Notes: generated by a model from the letters alone, not told the origin. A DNA stretch of 64,000 bases from a gamma proteobacterium symbiont of Ctena orbiculata (GCA_003058495.1 QBVC01000019.1:1-64000), one strand, 5' to 3'; shown: positions 45,194 through 54,895, counted from the first letter of the stretch. Numbers and translations are program-made.

Positions 45194-45593
45194 GTTGCCA
45201 CACCCTCATTAAACCCAAAATTTTTTCATCCTTTATCATTTCGGGCTCATCACTGTTTTACCTATCTTTGGCTGGTTTGCTTCATTTGGTATTTACTATC
45301 ATGTTGATAGCCAATCCGTATCAATTCCCTGCTCCCCACCTATGTTCGTTTATTTGTTCTGTAATTATTTATTACGAATAATCAATTACTTGTGTAAATC
45401 TCTTGACGTATTCTCGAGATAGTGAAAAGCAGAGTGTCACCCCCATAGCACAGTTGCTGTGAAACAGACTGTTCCGGGGTCACAGGGATCGGGAAAAATT
45501 CCCGAGGGTTCTTTGCCATTATTCCTAACGAGCCCCGATGCATGGCTCTGAAATTTCCCCAAGACTAGCGTTAACCAAGCAGGAGTGACAGTC
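45194..45593. promoter_or_regulatory. Upstream region of pqqA
   Basis: The 400-bp region separates fhcC from pqqA. The left part (to about 45390) is AT-rich with no identifiable feature. The right part holds a GTGTCAC half-site at 45434-45440 and GGGTCACAGGG about 40 bp later (45477-45487). A good ribosome site (AGGAG) lies 8-12 bp upstream of pqqA. The exact promoter could not be defined. Confidence 0.45.
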
Positions 45594-45668
45594 ATGAAAT
45601 GGTCCACACCAAGCTACGAAGATCTACGTTACGGTTTTGAGATCAATCTCTACATCAACAACCGTTAA
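45594..45668 (+). CDS. pqqA: PQQ precursor peptide PqqA
   Basis: This 24-residue peptide supplies the glutamate and tyrosine that are cross-linked into pyrroloquinoline quinone. It reads MKWSTPSYEDLRY through to EINLYINNR, with Glu16 and Tyr20 in the conserved ExxxY spacing. The length is exactly that of many PqqA peptides. It has its own ribosome site (AGGAGTGACAGTC before the ATG). It is followed by a strong hairpin and then pqqB. Confidence 0.95.
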   Translation: MKWSTPSYEDLRYGFEINLYINNR

Positions 45669-45679
45669 CGGACAGTCGC

Positions 45680-45705
45680 TGGAACCACCTTACGGGGTGG
45701 TTCCA
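45680..45705 (+). repeat. Hairpin between pqqA and pqqB
   Basis: TGGAACCACC-TTACGG-GGTGGTTCCA is a perfect 10-bp stem with a 6-nt loop, in the 56-bp gap after pqqA. There is no T-run, so it would be an mRNA stabiliser or partial terminator. Its likely effect is to give more pqqA than pqqBCDE message, as reported for several pqq operons. Confidence 0.7.
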
Positions 45706-45724
45706 GAGAGAATAATAACGATAC

Positions 45725-46639
45725 ATGCTCATACATATCCTGGGTTCCGGAGCGGGCGGCGGCTTTCCCCAGTGGAACTGCAATTGCACAAACTGCCTGG
45801 GAGTACGGGCAGGAACCATCAACGCAACACCCCGGACGCAATCCTCCATAACACTCAGTGCCGACGGTGAGGATTGGGTGCTGTTCAATGCCTCACCCGA
45901 CATTCGCCAACAACTGGCATCGTTTCCCCCGTTACAGCCAGGCAGGCGCATTCGCGACACGGCGATCAGGGCAATCGTGCTGGTGGATGCACAGATCGAT
46001 CACACCACCGGGCTGTTGATGTTACGGGAGCACACGGAACCTTGGGATGTCTACTGCACCCGTGCCGTGCATGACGACCTGACCAGCGGCTATCCGATTT
46101 TCAACATCCTCAGCCATTTTCGGGGAGTCAACTGGCATGAGATCGGAACCGACCAGGCGCGTTTCACCATCCCGGGCATCGAAGGCATCACTTTCAACGC
46201 GGTGCCTTTGAAGAGCGAGGCGCCCCCCTACTCGCCCCATCGTCACAATACGGTTCCCGGCGACAATATCGGTCTGCGGGTGGACAATCTCGAGAGTGGA
46301 AAAAACCTCTTCTACGCGCCGGGACTCGGCGAACTTGAGCCCCACGTCATCCCCTTCATGGAAGATGCGGACTGCCTGCTGGTGGATGGCACCCTGTGGA
46401 CCGACAACGAGATGATCAGCGCCGGGATCAGCGATAAGCACGGCAAGGAGATGGGGCACCTCGACCAATCGGGCGCAGGGGGCATCATCGAGATTCTGAG
46501 CGGCTTGTCAAAGCCCAGAAAGATACTGATCCACATCAACAACACCAATCCCATCCTGTTGCAGGACTCCCCCCAACGCCAGGCGCTCGACAGGGCCGGC
46601 ATCGAGGTCTCCTACGACGGCATGGAGATCGAATTATGA
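45725..46639 (+). CDS. pqqB: PqqB, metallo-beta-lactamase-fold PQQ biosynthesis protein
   Basis: PqqB is a metal-dependent hydroxylase acting on the Glu-Tyr dipeptide intermediate. The 304-residue protein begins [18 protein letters not shown], the PqqB signature with its zinc cysteines (CNCTNC). It shows the beta-lactamase-fold core [18 protein letters not shown] and [11 protein letters not shown] near the C-terminus. It overlaps pqqC by 4 bp. Confidence 0.96.
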   Translation: MLIHILGSGAGGGFPQWNCNCTNCLGVRAGTINATPRTQSSITLSADGEDWVLFNASPDIRQQLASFPPLQPGRRIRDTAIRAIVLVDAQIDHTTGLLMLREHTEPWDVYCTRAVHDDLTSGYPIFNILSHFRGVNWHEIGTDQARFTIPGIEGITFNAVPLKSEAPPYSPHRHNTVPGDNIGLRVDNLESGKNLFYAPGLGELEPHVIPFMEDADCLLVDGTLWTDNEMISAGISDKHGKEMGHLDQSGAGGIIEILSGLSKPRKILIHINNTNPILLQDSPQRQALDRAGIEVSYDGMEIEL

Positions 46640-47391
46640 ACAGAGGAGCGAACATGGGCAGCGCGATTCAAATTGACACTCCCTGGTCGAGAGAGGAGTT
46701 CGAGCGGAAGCTTCGCGACAAGGAGAAGTATTACCACATTCATCACGAGTTCCATATCCTGATGAACAGCGGCAAGCTCGACAAGCCGGCGATCCAGGGC
46801 TGGGTCGCCAATCGGTTCTACTACCAGGTAATGATTCCGGTGAAGGACGCGGCGATCATGGCCAACTGCCCCGATCGGGATGTGCGCCGTCACTGGATAC
46901 AGCGCATCATCGATCACGACGGCACTGAAGGCGACGAGGGCGGCATCGAGGCCTGGCTGCTGCTGGGCGAGGCCGTCGGACTGCCGCGGGAGGATCTGCT
47001 GAGCCACAAGCATCTGCTGCCCGGGGTGAGGTTCGCCATCGACGCCTATGTCAATTTCGCCCGCCAGCAGCCCTGGGAGATAGCGGCGAGCTCTTCGTTG
47101 ACGGAACTCTTCGCCCCCACCATTCACCAGAAGCGGCTGGACAACTGGCCGGAGTACTATCCCTGGATCGACGAGCGGGGCTACCGCTACTTCCGCAAGC
47201 GTCTGACCGAGGCGCGGCGGGATGTGGTCCATGGCCTGAACATCACCCTGGATTATTACAAGACCCGCGAGCAGCAGGAGAAGATGCTGGAGGTGCTGCA
47301 GTTCAAGCTCGATATCCTCTGGACCATGCTCGACTGCATGTGGATGGCCTATGTTGAGAACAGACCGCCCTATCACAACATCACGGCCTGA
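46636..47391 (+). CDS. pqqC: PqqC, pyrroloquinoline-quinone synthase
   Basis: PqqC catalyses the final ring closure and eight-electron oxidation to PQQ without a metal cofactor. The 251-residue helical protein shows [43 protein letters not shown] and [20 protein letters not shown]. The annotated start overlaps pqqB (ATGA); ATG at 46654 also has a strong GAGG site and could be the real one. It is followed 3 bp later by pqqD. Confidence 0.96.
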   Translation: MNRGANMGSAIQIDTPWSREEFERKLRDKEKYYHIHHEFHILMNSGKLDKPAIQGWVANRFYYQVMIPVKDAAIMANCPDRDVRRHWIQRIIDHDGTEGDEGGIEAWLLLGEAVGLPREDLLSHKHLLPGVRFAIDAYVNFARQQPWEIAASSSLTELFAPTIHQKRLDNWPEYYPWIDERGYRYFRKRLTEARRDVVHGLNITLDYYKTREQQEKMLEVLQFKLDILWTMLDCMWMAYVENRPPYHNITA

Positions 47392-47394
47392 GCC

Positions 47395-47679
47395 ATGAGC
47401 AGCCGATTCAACGCCGATGATGTCCCGCAGATCTCACCCACCTTCCGCTTGCAGTGGGAGGAGGCGCAGGGCTGCCATGTGATTCTCTATCCAGAGGGCA
47501 TGGTCAAGCTCAACCCCGCCGCCGGCGAGATCCTCAAGCGCTGCGACGGCGAGGCGAGTGTCGCCCGCATCATCGATCAGCTGAAGGCGGCCTTTCCCGG
47601 TGCGGAGCTGGAGGCCGACGTCTATCAATTTCTGGATACCGCCTATGAAAACCAATGGATCCGACACAGGCGCGCCTAA
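47395..47679 (+). CDS. pqqD: PqqD, PqqA-binding chaperone
   Basis: PqqD binds PqqA and presents it to the radical SAM enzyme PqqE. The 94-residue protein reads [31 protein letters not shown] and [14 protein letters not shown], as in the family. It overlaps pqqE by 35 bp. Confidence 0.94.
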   Translation: MSSRFNADDVPQISPTFRLQWEEAQGCHVILYPEGMVKLNPAAGEILKRCDGEASVARIIDQLKAAFPGAELEADVYQFLDTAYENQWIRHRRA

Positions 47680-48802
47680 GCCGCTCTGGCTGCTGGCGGA
47701 GCTGACCTACAAGTGCCCGTTGCAGTGCCCCTACTGCTCCAATCCCCTCGACATCGCGCGTTATAGAAACGAGCTTTCGACCGAGGAGTGGATCGGGGTC
47801 TTCCGCGAGGCCCGCGCCCTGGGTGCGGTGCAGCTCGGCTTTTCCGGGGGCGAGGCACTGGTGCGCAAGGATCTGGAGATCCTCATCGCGGAGGCCCACG
47901 AGCTGGGCTACTACACCAATCTGCTCACCTCCGGCGTCGGCATGGACGAGGCCCGGATCAAGGCCTTCAAGGCGGCGGGACTGGACCATATCCAGGTCAG
48001 CTTCCAGGCCAGCAGCGAAGAGCTCAACGACTTCATCGCCGGCAACAACTCCTTCCAGCACAAGCTGGAGATGGCGCGCCTGGTGAAGAAATACGACTAC
48101 CCGATGGTGCTCTGTTTCGTCCTCCACCGCCACAACGAGGACCAGGTGGAGCAGATCCTGGAGATGGCCCACGCCCTGGAGGCCGACTATGTGGAACTGG
48201 CCACCACCCAGTACTACGGCTGGGCCCTGCACAACCGGGATCAGCTGATACCGAGCCGCGCCCAGGTGGAGGCCGCGGAAGCGGTGGCCCACCGCTATCA
48301 GGAGAAACTCAAGGGCAAGATGCGCATCTTCTATGTGGTCCCCGACTACCATGAAGAGCGGCCCAAGGCGTGCATGAGCGGTTGGGGTTCTGTATTCCTC
48401 ACCATCGCGCCGGACGGCACCGCCCTGCCCTGCCATGCCGCCGGCGAACTCCCCGGACTCACATTTCCCAATGTGCGCGACCACAGCATCGAGTGGATCT
48501 GGAACGACTCCCCCGATTTCAACAAATTCCGCGGCTATGGCTGGATGAAGGAGCCCTGCCGCAGTTGCGACGAAAAAGAGAAGGACTTCGGCGGCTGCCG
48601 CTGTCAGGCCTATTTGCTCACCGGCGATGCCGCCAACGCGGATCCGGTATGCGGCAAATCACCCCATCACCGGCAGATCGTGGAGCTGGTCGAGCAGGCG
48701 GATATCCTGTCCGAACCCGGCGCCGCGCCCCTGGTGTTCCGCAACATGCGCAACTCAAAAAGGCTGACCGCCGACAAATGGCCAAAGGCGAGCGGTCAGT
48801 GA
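47645..48802 (+). CDS. pqqE: PqqE, radical SAM enzyme of PQQ synthesis
   Basis: PqqE forms the carbon-carbon bond between Glu and Tyr of PqqA. The 385-residue protein has the radical SAM motif CPLQCPYC near residue 24 and a C-terminal SPASM region with cysteines ([34 protein letters not shown]). The start at 47645 is inside pqqD and gives the normal N-terminus [10 protein letters not shown]. No pqqF or pqqG protease gene is in the window. Confidence 0.96.
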   Translation: MKTNGSDTGAPKPLWLLAELTYKCPLQCPYCSNPLDIARYRNELSTEEWIGVFREARALGAVQLGFSGGEALVRKDLEILIAEAHELGYYTNLLTSGVGMDEARIKAFKAAGLDHIQVSFQASSEELNDFIAGNNSFQHKLEMARLVKKYDYPMVLCFVLHRHNEDQVEQILEMAHALEADYVELATTQYYGWALHNRDQLIPSRAQVEAAEAVAHRYQEKLKGKMRIFYVVPDYHEERPKACMSGWGSVFLTIAPDGTALPCHAAGELPGLTFPNVRDHSIEWIWNDSPDFNKFRGYGWMKEPCRSCDEKEKDFGGCRCQAYLLTGDAANADPVCGKSPHHRQIVELVEQADILSEPGAAPLVFRNMRNSKRLTADKWPKASGQ

Positions 48803-48832
48803 ACAAAGCTATTCATGCCGCGAATGATTATA

Positions 48833-49027
48833 AGTCCGCAAATGAAAGCAAATTTTTTAATTGACTGCGATGGCCTGTATTGAGCAGTGCGAATTACTGG
48901 AGTTGTAGTTAGGTTGACCGATGAATATTCAAGTTTCTGAGTTAAGTGTTAACAATCGTCAGATTTAACTGCACTTTATCAATCATCAAAGAAAACATTT
49001 GCGTTTATTTGCGTTCATTTGCGGACT
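48833..49027. repeat. MITE-like element bounded by 20-bp inverted repeats
   Basis: AGTCCGCAAATGAAAGCAAA (48833-48852) is repeated inverted at 49008-49027 with one mismatch. The inner part carries further copies of an atttgcgtt unit (near 48998-49020). The 195-bp element lies between pqqE and the proline iminopeptidase gene. Its right arm encodes the last codons of that protein (KSANERK-stop), so it altered the gene's 3' end. No target duplication was identified with certainty. Confidence 0.6.
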
Positions 49028-50000
49028 TCTTTCCCCACAACAACTCCCGCATTCGATCGGTCTCCTCCACCAGGGCCGAGATCATGGCGGGATCGTCTAT
49101 GAGATGTCCGGCGTCGGCCACCTCGACCAGCCGTGATCCGGGGATGGCCCGGTGCAGCAACCAGGCCGACTCCATGATGCAGGTAAGATCGTAGCGGCCA
49201 TGGATGATTGAAACGGGCATCCCGGGCAGCGAATCGATACGATCCAGGATCTCGTTTTCACGGATGAAATAGCGATGCTGGGCATAGTGGGTCTCGATCC
49301 TCGCCTTGGCCAGCAGATGGCCCAGCTGCTCTACCGACTCATCTCCCCGACCACCGTTCTCCCTGCTTCCCGGTTTATGCCAGTTGACCACCTGGCCGCC
49401 CCACTCGGTCCAGCGGCGGGCGGCATCCAGCGAGGGTTGCCGATCTTCACCATGGAGCGCGGCATGATACCAGTCGATGAGTGGCCCCAACACCCCGCAA
49501 CCGGCTATCCCACCTGTCAGCTGCTCCCAGGCCCTCGGCAAGAGGCGTCTGAGACCGACGAGGAACCAAGTCAGATCCTCCTCCCGGGCGAGAAAGCTCC
49601 CTCTGAGAACCATGCCCAGGGTATGGTCAGGATGGGTCAAGGCATAGACCAGCGCCAAGGTGGCGCCCCAGGATCCGCCAAACAGCATCCAGCGTTCGAT
49701 CTCCAGCTGGCGGCGGATCGATTCCAGGTCGGCGACAAGGTCCCAGGTGGTGTTCGCGGCCGTCTCACCCAGTGGTCGTGAGCGCCCCGCTCCGCGCTGA
49801 TCGACGAGGATGATGCTGAAGAAATCGGGATCGAAATAGCGCCGATGGTCCGGCGTGCAACCCGAGCCCGGGCCGCCATGGAGGAATACCACGGGAACGC
49901 CCCGGGGATTACCGCAGGCTTCAACATAGAGCCGATGGGGTTCGTCGACCGCTATCTGGTGTACCGCATAGGGTTCGACAGGGGGATAGAGAACTCTCAT
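49005..50000 (-). CDS. pip: Proline iminopeptidase
   Basis: This enzyme cleaves N-terminal proline from peptides. The 331-residue alpha/beta hydrolase has the oxyanion block HGGPGSGCTPDHRRYFDP, the nucleophile elbow GGSWGATLAL, HGRYDLT (Asp) and ADAGHL (His), a complete triad. ATG at 50000 gives the usual N-terminus LYPPVEPYAVHQIAV; 50030 is a longer alternative. The C-terminal residues come from the repeat at 48833-49027. The gene converges with pqqE. A role in removing PQQ precursor peptides is conceivable but unsupported. Confidence 0.9.
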   Translation of the reverse strand: MRVLYPPVEPYAVHQIAVDEPHRLYVEACGNPRGVPVVFLHGGPGSGCTPDHRRYFDPDFFSIILVDQRGAGRSRPLGETAANTTWDLVADLESIRRQLEIERWMLFGGSWGATLALVYALTHPDHTLGMVLRGSFLAREEDLTWFLVGLRRLLPRAWEQLTGGIAGCGVLGPLIDWYHAALHGEDRQPSLDAARRWTEWGGQVVNWHKPGSRENGGRGDESVEQLGHLLAKARIETHYAQHRYFIRENEILDRIDSLPGMPVSIIHGRYDLTCIMESAWLLHRAIPGSRLVEVADAGHLIDDPAMISALVEETDRMRELLWGKKSANERK

Positions 50001-50827
50001 TTTTATCTGGCCTGGGTTATCGACACGCAATGACCGGCTTTTTTCGATTCACAGGAGAAACTGCAACCAGGTCGCCTGAAATAAAGTGTCACGGCGGTGA
50101 CACACAACATAATTCCACACTATAAAAAATGAATCACATCTTTTTCCCTGACGAAAATGATCTCCGCTAACGCCGCGGACTGGGTTGACAACCGTCTCCG
50201 AGCCTTCCGCTCACCATTACCCTGCCCTGCCGCCGCCCAGGTCTTAGTAATATCCCTTAGTTGCGGAGTAACTTATTGAAGATATTGAAAAATCGGTGGA
50301 TGACCTTCTGCATGTACAGGATTCCACGGGATCGAGTGAAGCCGCATGCATGTTCCACTCGTCTTGGTCACTATACACAATAAAACAATAAGTTAGATTG
50401 ATTATCCACAATAACCGTAAATGTTGGCCATATAACTGCAGTAAAAGTAAGGGTGGGCTTGTTTGTGGCGAATTTTTAATCCTGGCGGGATCTAACCTAG
50501 AGAGTAGCAAACCGGTCGTTTGCGACTGTAACGGCCAGGGACTGTCCCCATCCATGACCCTCACTCAGCAATGGAAGCAGCAGGTGCATCACCGTCTTTT
50601 CGTTTGGCACACAAGTTGCTCTCTTGTCATTGTCGCTCAAGAAGACTGCCTGTAACCATGCGACAAGATCGACTTAAGATGCCAAATGAGAGGAGTTTTT
50701 TTATAGCAATGGAAGAGCTGTATCGAGTGTTTCGATTTGCTCTCAACCGATTCAAGCGGTTTTTTAGAATCGATTTTTTTCCTGTTTGAGGCAGTCCCAT
50801 TAACAAATAAACCCCGAGGATACAATT
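50001..50827. promoter_or_regulatory. Long upstream region of xoxF, with GTGTCAC inverted repeat
   Basis: The 827-bp gap between divergent pip and xoxF contains no supported gene. At 50086-50103 there is a perfect repeat GTGTCAC-GGCG-GTGACAC, about 85 bp upstream of the pip start. A terminator-like hairpin with T-run lies at 50745-50767, 60 bp before xoxF. The remainder is AT-rich. A length of 0.8 kb is large for the window, so unrecognised regulation or an RNA is possible. Confidence 0.5.
50745..50767 (+). terminator. Attenuator-like hairpin just upstream of xoxF
   Basis: AACCG-ATTCAAG-CGGTT is followed directly by TTTTAG (total T-run of six). It lies about 60 bp upstream of the xoxF ATG, so it could attenuate xoxF transcription or end an upstream RNA. 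The stem is only 5 bp, so support is weak. Confidence 0.4.
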
Positions 50828-52630
50828 ATGGTAAAAGCAAAGCGCAAAGTTCTAGCGATATGCTTCACTGCCTCTGCCATGCTTTCTGCAGCAGGTGCTG
50901 TGTCAGCAAATTCAGAACTTTTGAAGATGCAGATGAACGCCAATGACTGGGTGATGCCTAACGGCAACTATGCAAGCACCCGTTATAGCGAGCTTGACCA
51001 GATAAATGCCAAAAATGTCAAAGATCTGAAGGTTGCCTGGACCTTCTCAACCGGCGTTCTGCGTGGTCACGAGGGCGGCCCCCTGGTAATCGGCGACACG
51101 ATGTATATCCACAGCCCGTTTCCCAACAAGGTCTTCGCGCTCGACCTCAACGACGATGGCAGGATCATCTGGAAGTACGAGCCGAGACAGGACACCAGCG
51201 TCATCCCCGTGATGTGCTGTGATACCGTCAACCGCGGCCTGGCCTATGGCGACGGCAAGATCATTCTCTCCCAGGCCGATACCACCCTGGTGGCCCTGGA
51301 CGCCAAGACCGGCAAGAAGGTCTGGTCCGTGAAGAACGGCGATCCGTCCAAGGGCGAGACCTCTACCGCCGCACCGATGGTGGTGAAAGACAAGGTCTTC
51401 ATCGGCATCTCCGGTGGTGAGTTCGGTGTGCGCGGCTCGATGACCGCCTACAACCTGAAGGACGGCAAACTGGCGTGGCGTGCCTACTCCATGGGACCGG
51501 ACAGCGATACCCTGCTCGATCCGAAGAAGACCACCCATCTCGGCAAGCCGGTGGGCAAGGACTCCGGCATCAGCACCTGGAAAGGCGACCAGTGGAAGAT
51601 CGGCGGCGGCGCCACCTGGGGCTGGTACTCCTACGATCCCGACCTCAACCTGATGTACTATGGCTCCGGTAACCCCAGTACCTGGAACCCGGTGCAGCGT
51701 CCCGGCGACAACCGTTGGTCGATGACCGTCTTCGCCCGTGATGTCGACACCGGCATCGCCAAGTGGGTCTACCAGATGACCCCGCATGACGAGTGGGATT
51801 ATGACGGCATCAACGAGATGATCCTGGTTGATCAGAAGATCAACGGCAAGATGCGCAAGGCCCTGGTGCACTTCGACCGTAACGGTTTCGGTTACACAAT
51901 GGATCGCGCTTCCGGCGAGCTGCTGGTCGCAGAGAAGTATGATCCCGCGGTCAACTGGGCAACCCATGTCGACATGAAGACCGGTCGTCCCCAGGTCGTC
52001 GATAAGTACTCGACGCAGCATAACGGGGAAGACTTCAACACAACCGGTATCTGCCCCGCGGCCCTGGGTACCAAGGATCAGCAACCCGCATCCTACTCGC
52101 CGCGCACCGGGCTCTTCTATGTGCCGACCAACCATGTCTGCATGGACTATGAGCCCTTCCAGGTCTCCTACACAGCGGGTCAACCCTATGTGGGCGCAAC
52201 CCTCTCCATGTATCCGGCGCCCGGTGGCAATAATCTGGGCAACTTCATCGCCTGGGATGCCGACAAGGGCAAGATCGTCTGGTCCAACCCCGAGCCTTTC
52301 TCGGTATGGAGCGGCGCTCTCTCCACCGCCGGTGACGTGGTCTTCTACGGTACCCTGGAGGGTTACCTGAAGGCGGTGGATGCCAAGTCGGGTAAAGAGC
52401 TGTTCAAGTTCAAGACCCCCTCCGGCATCATCGGCAACGTCAATACCTACATGCACAACGGCAAGCAGTATATCGCGGTCCTTTCGGGACTCGGTGGCTG
52501 GGCCGGCATCGGCATGGCGGCAGGCCTGACCGATCCGACAGCCGGTCTGGGCGCGGTTGGCGCCTATGCATCGCTCAGCAACTACACCCAGCTGGGCGGC
52601 ACGCTGACCGTATTCGAGCTGCCTAATTGA
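50828..52630 (+). CDS. xoxF: Lanthanide-dependent methanol dehydrogenase XoxF
   Basis: XoxF oxidises methanol to formaldehyde or formate in the periplasm with PQQ and a lanthanide. The 600-residue beta-propeller has a signal peptide (residues 1-27) and the vicinal disulfide C130-C131. Metal and PQQ residues are E198 (SGGEFG), N282 (GNPSTWNP) and the catalytic D324. D326 in PHDEWDYDG is the extra aspartate that distinguishes lanthanide-type XoxF from calcium-type MxaF, which has Ala there. The next genes are xoxG and xoxJ. No mxaF, mxaI or lanthanide transporter gene is in the window. Confidence 0.97.
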   Translation: MVKAKRKVLAICFTASAMLSAAGAVSANSELLKMQMNANDWVMPNGNYASTRYSELDQINAKNVKDLKVAWTFSTGVLRGHEGGPLVIGDTMYIHSPFPNKVFALDLNDDGRIIWKYEPRQDTSVIPVMCCDTVNRGLAYGDGKIILSQADTTLVALDAKTGKKVWSVKNGDPSKGETSTAAPMVVKDKVFIGISGGEFGVRGSMTAYNLKDGKLAWRAYSMGPDSDTLLDPKKTTHLGKPVGKDSGISTWKGDQWKIGGGATWGWYSYDPDLNLMYYGSGNPSTWNPVQRPGDNRWSMTVFARDVDTGIAKWVYQMTPHDEWDYDGINEMILVDQKINGKMRKALVHFDRNGFGYTMDRASGELLVAEKYDPAVNWATHVDMKTGRPQVVDKYSTQHNGEDFNTTGICPAALGTKDQQPASYSPRTGLFYVPTNHVCMDYEPFQVSYTAGQPYVGATLSMYPAPGGNNLGNFIAWDADKGKIVWSNPEPFSVWSGALSTAGDVVFYGTLEGYLKAVDAKSGKELFKFKTPSGIIGNVNTYMHNGKQYIAVLSGLGGWAGIGMAAGLTDPTAGLGAVGAYASLSNYTQLGGTLTVFELPN

Positions 52631-52645
52631 TGACTTGACCCCAAC

Positions 52646-52676
52646 GCCGCCACTCGCACCCCGTGCGGGTGGCGGC
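52646..52676 (+). terminator. Strong hairpin between xoxF and xoxG
   Basis: GCCGCCAC-T-CGCAC with loop CCC and the inverse GTGCG-G-GTGGCGGC form a 14-bp stem with one wobble. It begins 16 bp after the xoxF stop and lacks a T-run. Partial termination here would give more XoxF than XoxG and XoxJ message, as expected for a major enzyme and its partner. Confidence 0.65.
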
Positions 52677-52723
52677 AAACCTATAATCGACACTCTTTTC
52701 CATTGGTTTCCATGAGGCTAGAC

Positions 52724-53194
52724 ATGCAGCATTCCAAATTCAGTAAATCTATAATATTGGCCAGTATCGCCCTAACCTACTCAATCTCAGGCTACTCAGC
52801 TGCATCCAAAGCCGATTACAGAGATTTTGTGCCTTCTCCCGAACAGCCCTACTACTTCCAGGACGGCAAGGTCGACTTCGGCACCTATAACGGCTTTCGC
52901 CGCTATCATGCCGACTGCCATGTCTGCCATGGTCCGGCCGGCATGGGAAGCTCCTACGCGCCGGCCCTGCTTGAGTCGCTAAAGGTGATGTCCTACGGTG
53001 ACTTCGTCAACGCAGTCGTTACCGGCAGGGAGGGAATGGACAACATGATCATGCCCTCGTTCGCGCAGAACGTCGATGTCATCAAGTACATCGCCGACAT
53101 CTACGCCTATCTGAAGGCCCGCGCGGACGGCGTCATCGGGCCGACCAGACCCGACAAGTTTCCGAAGGTCAAGAAACTGATTGCAGACAACTAG
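52724..53194 (+). CDS. xoxG: Cytochrome c XoxG, electron acceptor of XoxF
   Basis: XoxG takes electrons from XoxF in the periplasm. The 156-residue protein has a signal peptide (KSIILASIALTYSISGYSAA) and a single heme c site C65-H-V-C68-H69. Methionines in MIMPSF further on may provide the axial ligand. ATG at 52724 has GAGG 6 bp upstream, better than the ATG at 52712. It is the usual neighbour of xoxF. Confidence 0.93.
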   Translation: MQHSKFSKSIILASIALTYSISGYSAASKADYRDFVPSPEQPYYFQDGKVDFGTYNGFRRYHADCHVCHGPAGMGSSYAPALLESLKVMSYGDFVNAVVTGREGMDNMIMPSFAQNVDVIKYIADIYAYLKARADGVIGPTRPDKFPKVKKLIADN

Positions 53195-53212
53195 TCAGAC
53201 ATCGGTCACAAT

Positions 53213-53230
53213 TCATCACCGAGGTGATGA
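53213..53230. repeat. Palindrome between xoxG and xoxJ
   Basis: TCATCACC-GA-GGTGATGA is a perfect 8-bp inverted repeat in the 87-bp gap before xoxJ. It has no T-run. It may be an operator or an mRNA hairpin. Confidence 0.4.
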
Positions 53231-53281
53231 GATGTAAAATCGGACATCCGCCAACCCAATGAACAGCCGAGGTCCAGCAAG

Positions 53282-54130
53282 ATGCCAAAAACAGGTTCAA
53301 CGGTTTACTGTAAAGCGCTGAACCTGTTTTTTTGCATTCTCATCCTGTTGCTTGCCCCGCTAACCGCCTCGGCCATAACCACCAACGAAGCCAGAAACAA
53401 GGAATACCTGACGGTATGCGGCGACCCCAATCACCTGCCCTTCTCCAACAAGGAGATGGAGGGATTCGAAAACAAGATCGCCCAGCTGATCGCCGATGAC
53501 CTGAATCGAACCCTGCGTTACCACTGGTGGCCGCAGACCATCGGATTCGTACGCAACACCCTGCGGGTGCGCCTCTGCGACCTGGTGATGGGGGTCACCT
53601 CGGTCAACGAACTGCTGCAGAACACCAATCCCTATTACCGATCCGTCTACACCCTGGTATACCGAAAGGATGCCGGGTTCGATATCCGCAGCCTCGACAA
53701 TCCTGCGCTGAAGCAACTCAGGCTCGGGGTTGTCGCGGGCACACCGCCAGCCACCCTGTTGACCAAATATGGCCTGATGGCGCAGGTCCGCCCCTATCAA
53801 CGCACCGTAGACACCCGCCTCTTCTCGCCCGCCACAATGGCAATTGAGGATGTGGCGATGGGGAATATCGACCTCGCCGTGATCTGGGGCCCCATCGCGG
53901 GCTATGCCGCCACCCGGCAGAAGGTCCCGCTGACGGTCATTCCCCTACCGGCGAAAATCGATTCCGTACCCCTGGCGTTCAATGTCTCGATGGGTATTCG
54001 GCGACGCGAAACCAACTGGAAACACCAGTTGAACCTGGAGCTGGAGAAGCTCGCGCCGCGGATAGAGGAGATTCTGCTCGACTACAACATTCCGCTGCTG
54101 GATACAGATGACAGACTGATAAAACATTGA
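53282..54130 (+). CDS. xoxJ: XoxJ, periplasmic binding protein-like partner of XoxF
   Basis: XoxJ (MxaJ family) is a periplasmic protein linked to XoxF activation or assembly. The 282-residue protein has a signal peptide (FFCILILLLAPLTASA) and an SBP_bac_3-like fold with blocks LTVCGDPNHLPFSNKEMEGFENKIAQLIADDL and LGVVAGTPPATLLTKYGLM. Its genomic position and sequence fit quinoprotein-dehydrogenase-associated solute-binding proteins. It overlaps the next gene by 4 bp (TTGA). Confidence 0.9.
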   Translation: MPKTGSTVYCKALNLFFCILILLLAPLTASAITTNEARNKEYLTVCGDPNHLPFSNKEMEGFENKIAQLIADDLNRTLRYHWWPQTIGFVRNTLRVRLCDLVMGVTSVNELLQNTNPYYRSVYTLVYRKDAGFDIRSLDNPALKQLRLGVVAGTPPATLLTKYGLMAQVRPYQRTVDTRLFSPATMAIEDVAMGNIDLAVIWGPIAGYAATRQKVPLTVIPLPAKIDSVPLAFNVSMGIRRRETNWKHQLNLELEKLAPRIEEILLDYNIPLLDTDDRLIKH

Positions 54131-54726
54131 AACCCGCAAGCAAACCGCGATCGGCTGTCAAACTGCGCTATGGCTTTGCCTCGCTGCTGTTGTCGTTTCT
54201 GTTTGCATCGGCATCCAGCGCTTCCACGGCGGCGGAGTCCTCGCTCTTCTCTTCCGACGGTTATCGCATAGATCAATTCCGCGCACCCGTTCCCGATTCG
54301 GTTCCATCAGGCACCACCATCACCACGGAGCAGCTGCAGACCCTGCACAGGGAACGGGACCTGCTGCTGATCGATGTGATGCCGGCCCCGGTCAAACCCA
54401 AGGACCGCCCCGATACCCTGCTGTGGCTGCCCCCCGCGAGAGACAACATTCCGGGATCCCACTGGCTGCCCAACGTGGGTTACGGCGCCCTCTCCGACCA
54501 ATTGGAGCGCTATTTCAAGGACAACCTGGAGAGGCTCTCGAGCGGCGACAAAAGCAGAGAGATCGTACTCTACTGCCTCGCCGACTGCTGGATGTCGTGG
54601 AATGCGGCAAGACGGGCGGCAACGGAGTATGGCTACACAAACATCTACTGGTATCCCGATGGGACAACGGGGTGGGAGGCGGCGGGGCTGCCGGTGGAGC
54701 AGAGTGCGCCTATTCCAATGGATTAG
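54127..54726 (+). CDS. Quinoprotein-associated rhodanese-like protein (CXXCW family)
   Basis: This 199-residue exported protein (signal segment LLLSFLFASASSASTAA) has a rhodanese-like fold and a conserved YCLADCWMSWNAARRA segment. That segment is the hallmark of the PQQ-dependent catabolism-associated CXXCW family. The two cysteines here are separated by three residues (C-L-A-D-C-W). The TTG start overlaps the xoxJ stop. The likely role is in thiol or heme handling for the XoxF/XoxG system; not proven. Confidence 0.85.
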   Translation: MKPASKPRSAVKLRYGFASLLLSFLFASASSASTAAESSLFSSDGYRIDQFRAPVPDSVPSGTTITTEQLQTLHRERDLLLIDVMPAPVKPKDRPDTLLWLPPARDNIPGSHWLPNVGYGALSDQLERYFKDNLERLSSGDKSREIVLYCLADCWMSWNAARRAATEYGYTNIYWYPDGTTGWEAAGLPVEQSAPIPMD

Positions 54727-54744
54727 GTATTTAATTTTGAATTA

Positions 54745-54887
54745 TTAATTTTGAATTTTGAATTGATGTGGTTCGCTTTGCTCACGTTTTTTATGTTCGA
54801 TTTATAAGTTTCTTAAATTATTTATAGAGGATAAGAAGAAACCTGTGCGGCAAAGCCGCACTCACTCAATTCAAAATTCAAAATTAA
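54745..54887. repeat. 143-bp element with perfect 22-bp inverted ends
   Basis: The left end at 54745-54766 (ttaattttgaattttgaatt + ga) is perfectly inverted at 54866-54887. The internal sequence has a short GC-rich hairpin (TGCGGCAAAGCCGCA, near 54846-54860). The arms are made of tandem TTTGAA units. It lies between convergent genes and resembles a miniature mobile element or a bidirectional terminator. No transposase is present. Confidence 0.6.
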
Positions 54888-54895
54888 ATTGTGTA

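Noticed and set aside
50244-50564. 106-codon minus-strand open frame upstream of xoxF
   Set aside because: AT-rich, no motifs and no ribosome site; treated as non-coding.
51047-52693. Minus-strand open frame opposite xoxF (548 codons)
   Set aside because: xoxF is unmistakable on the plus strand; the antisense frame has no recognisable family.
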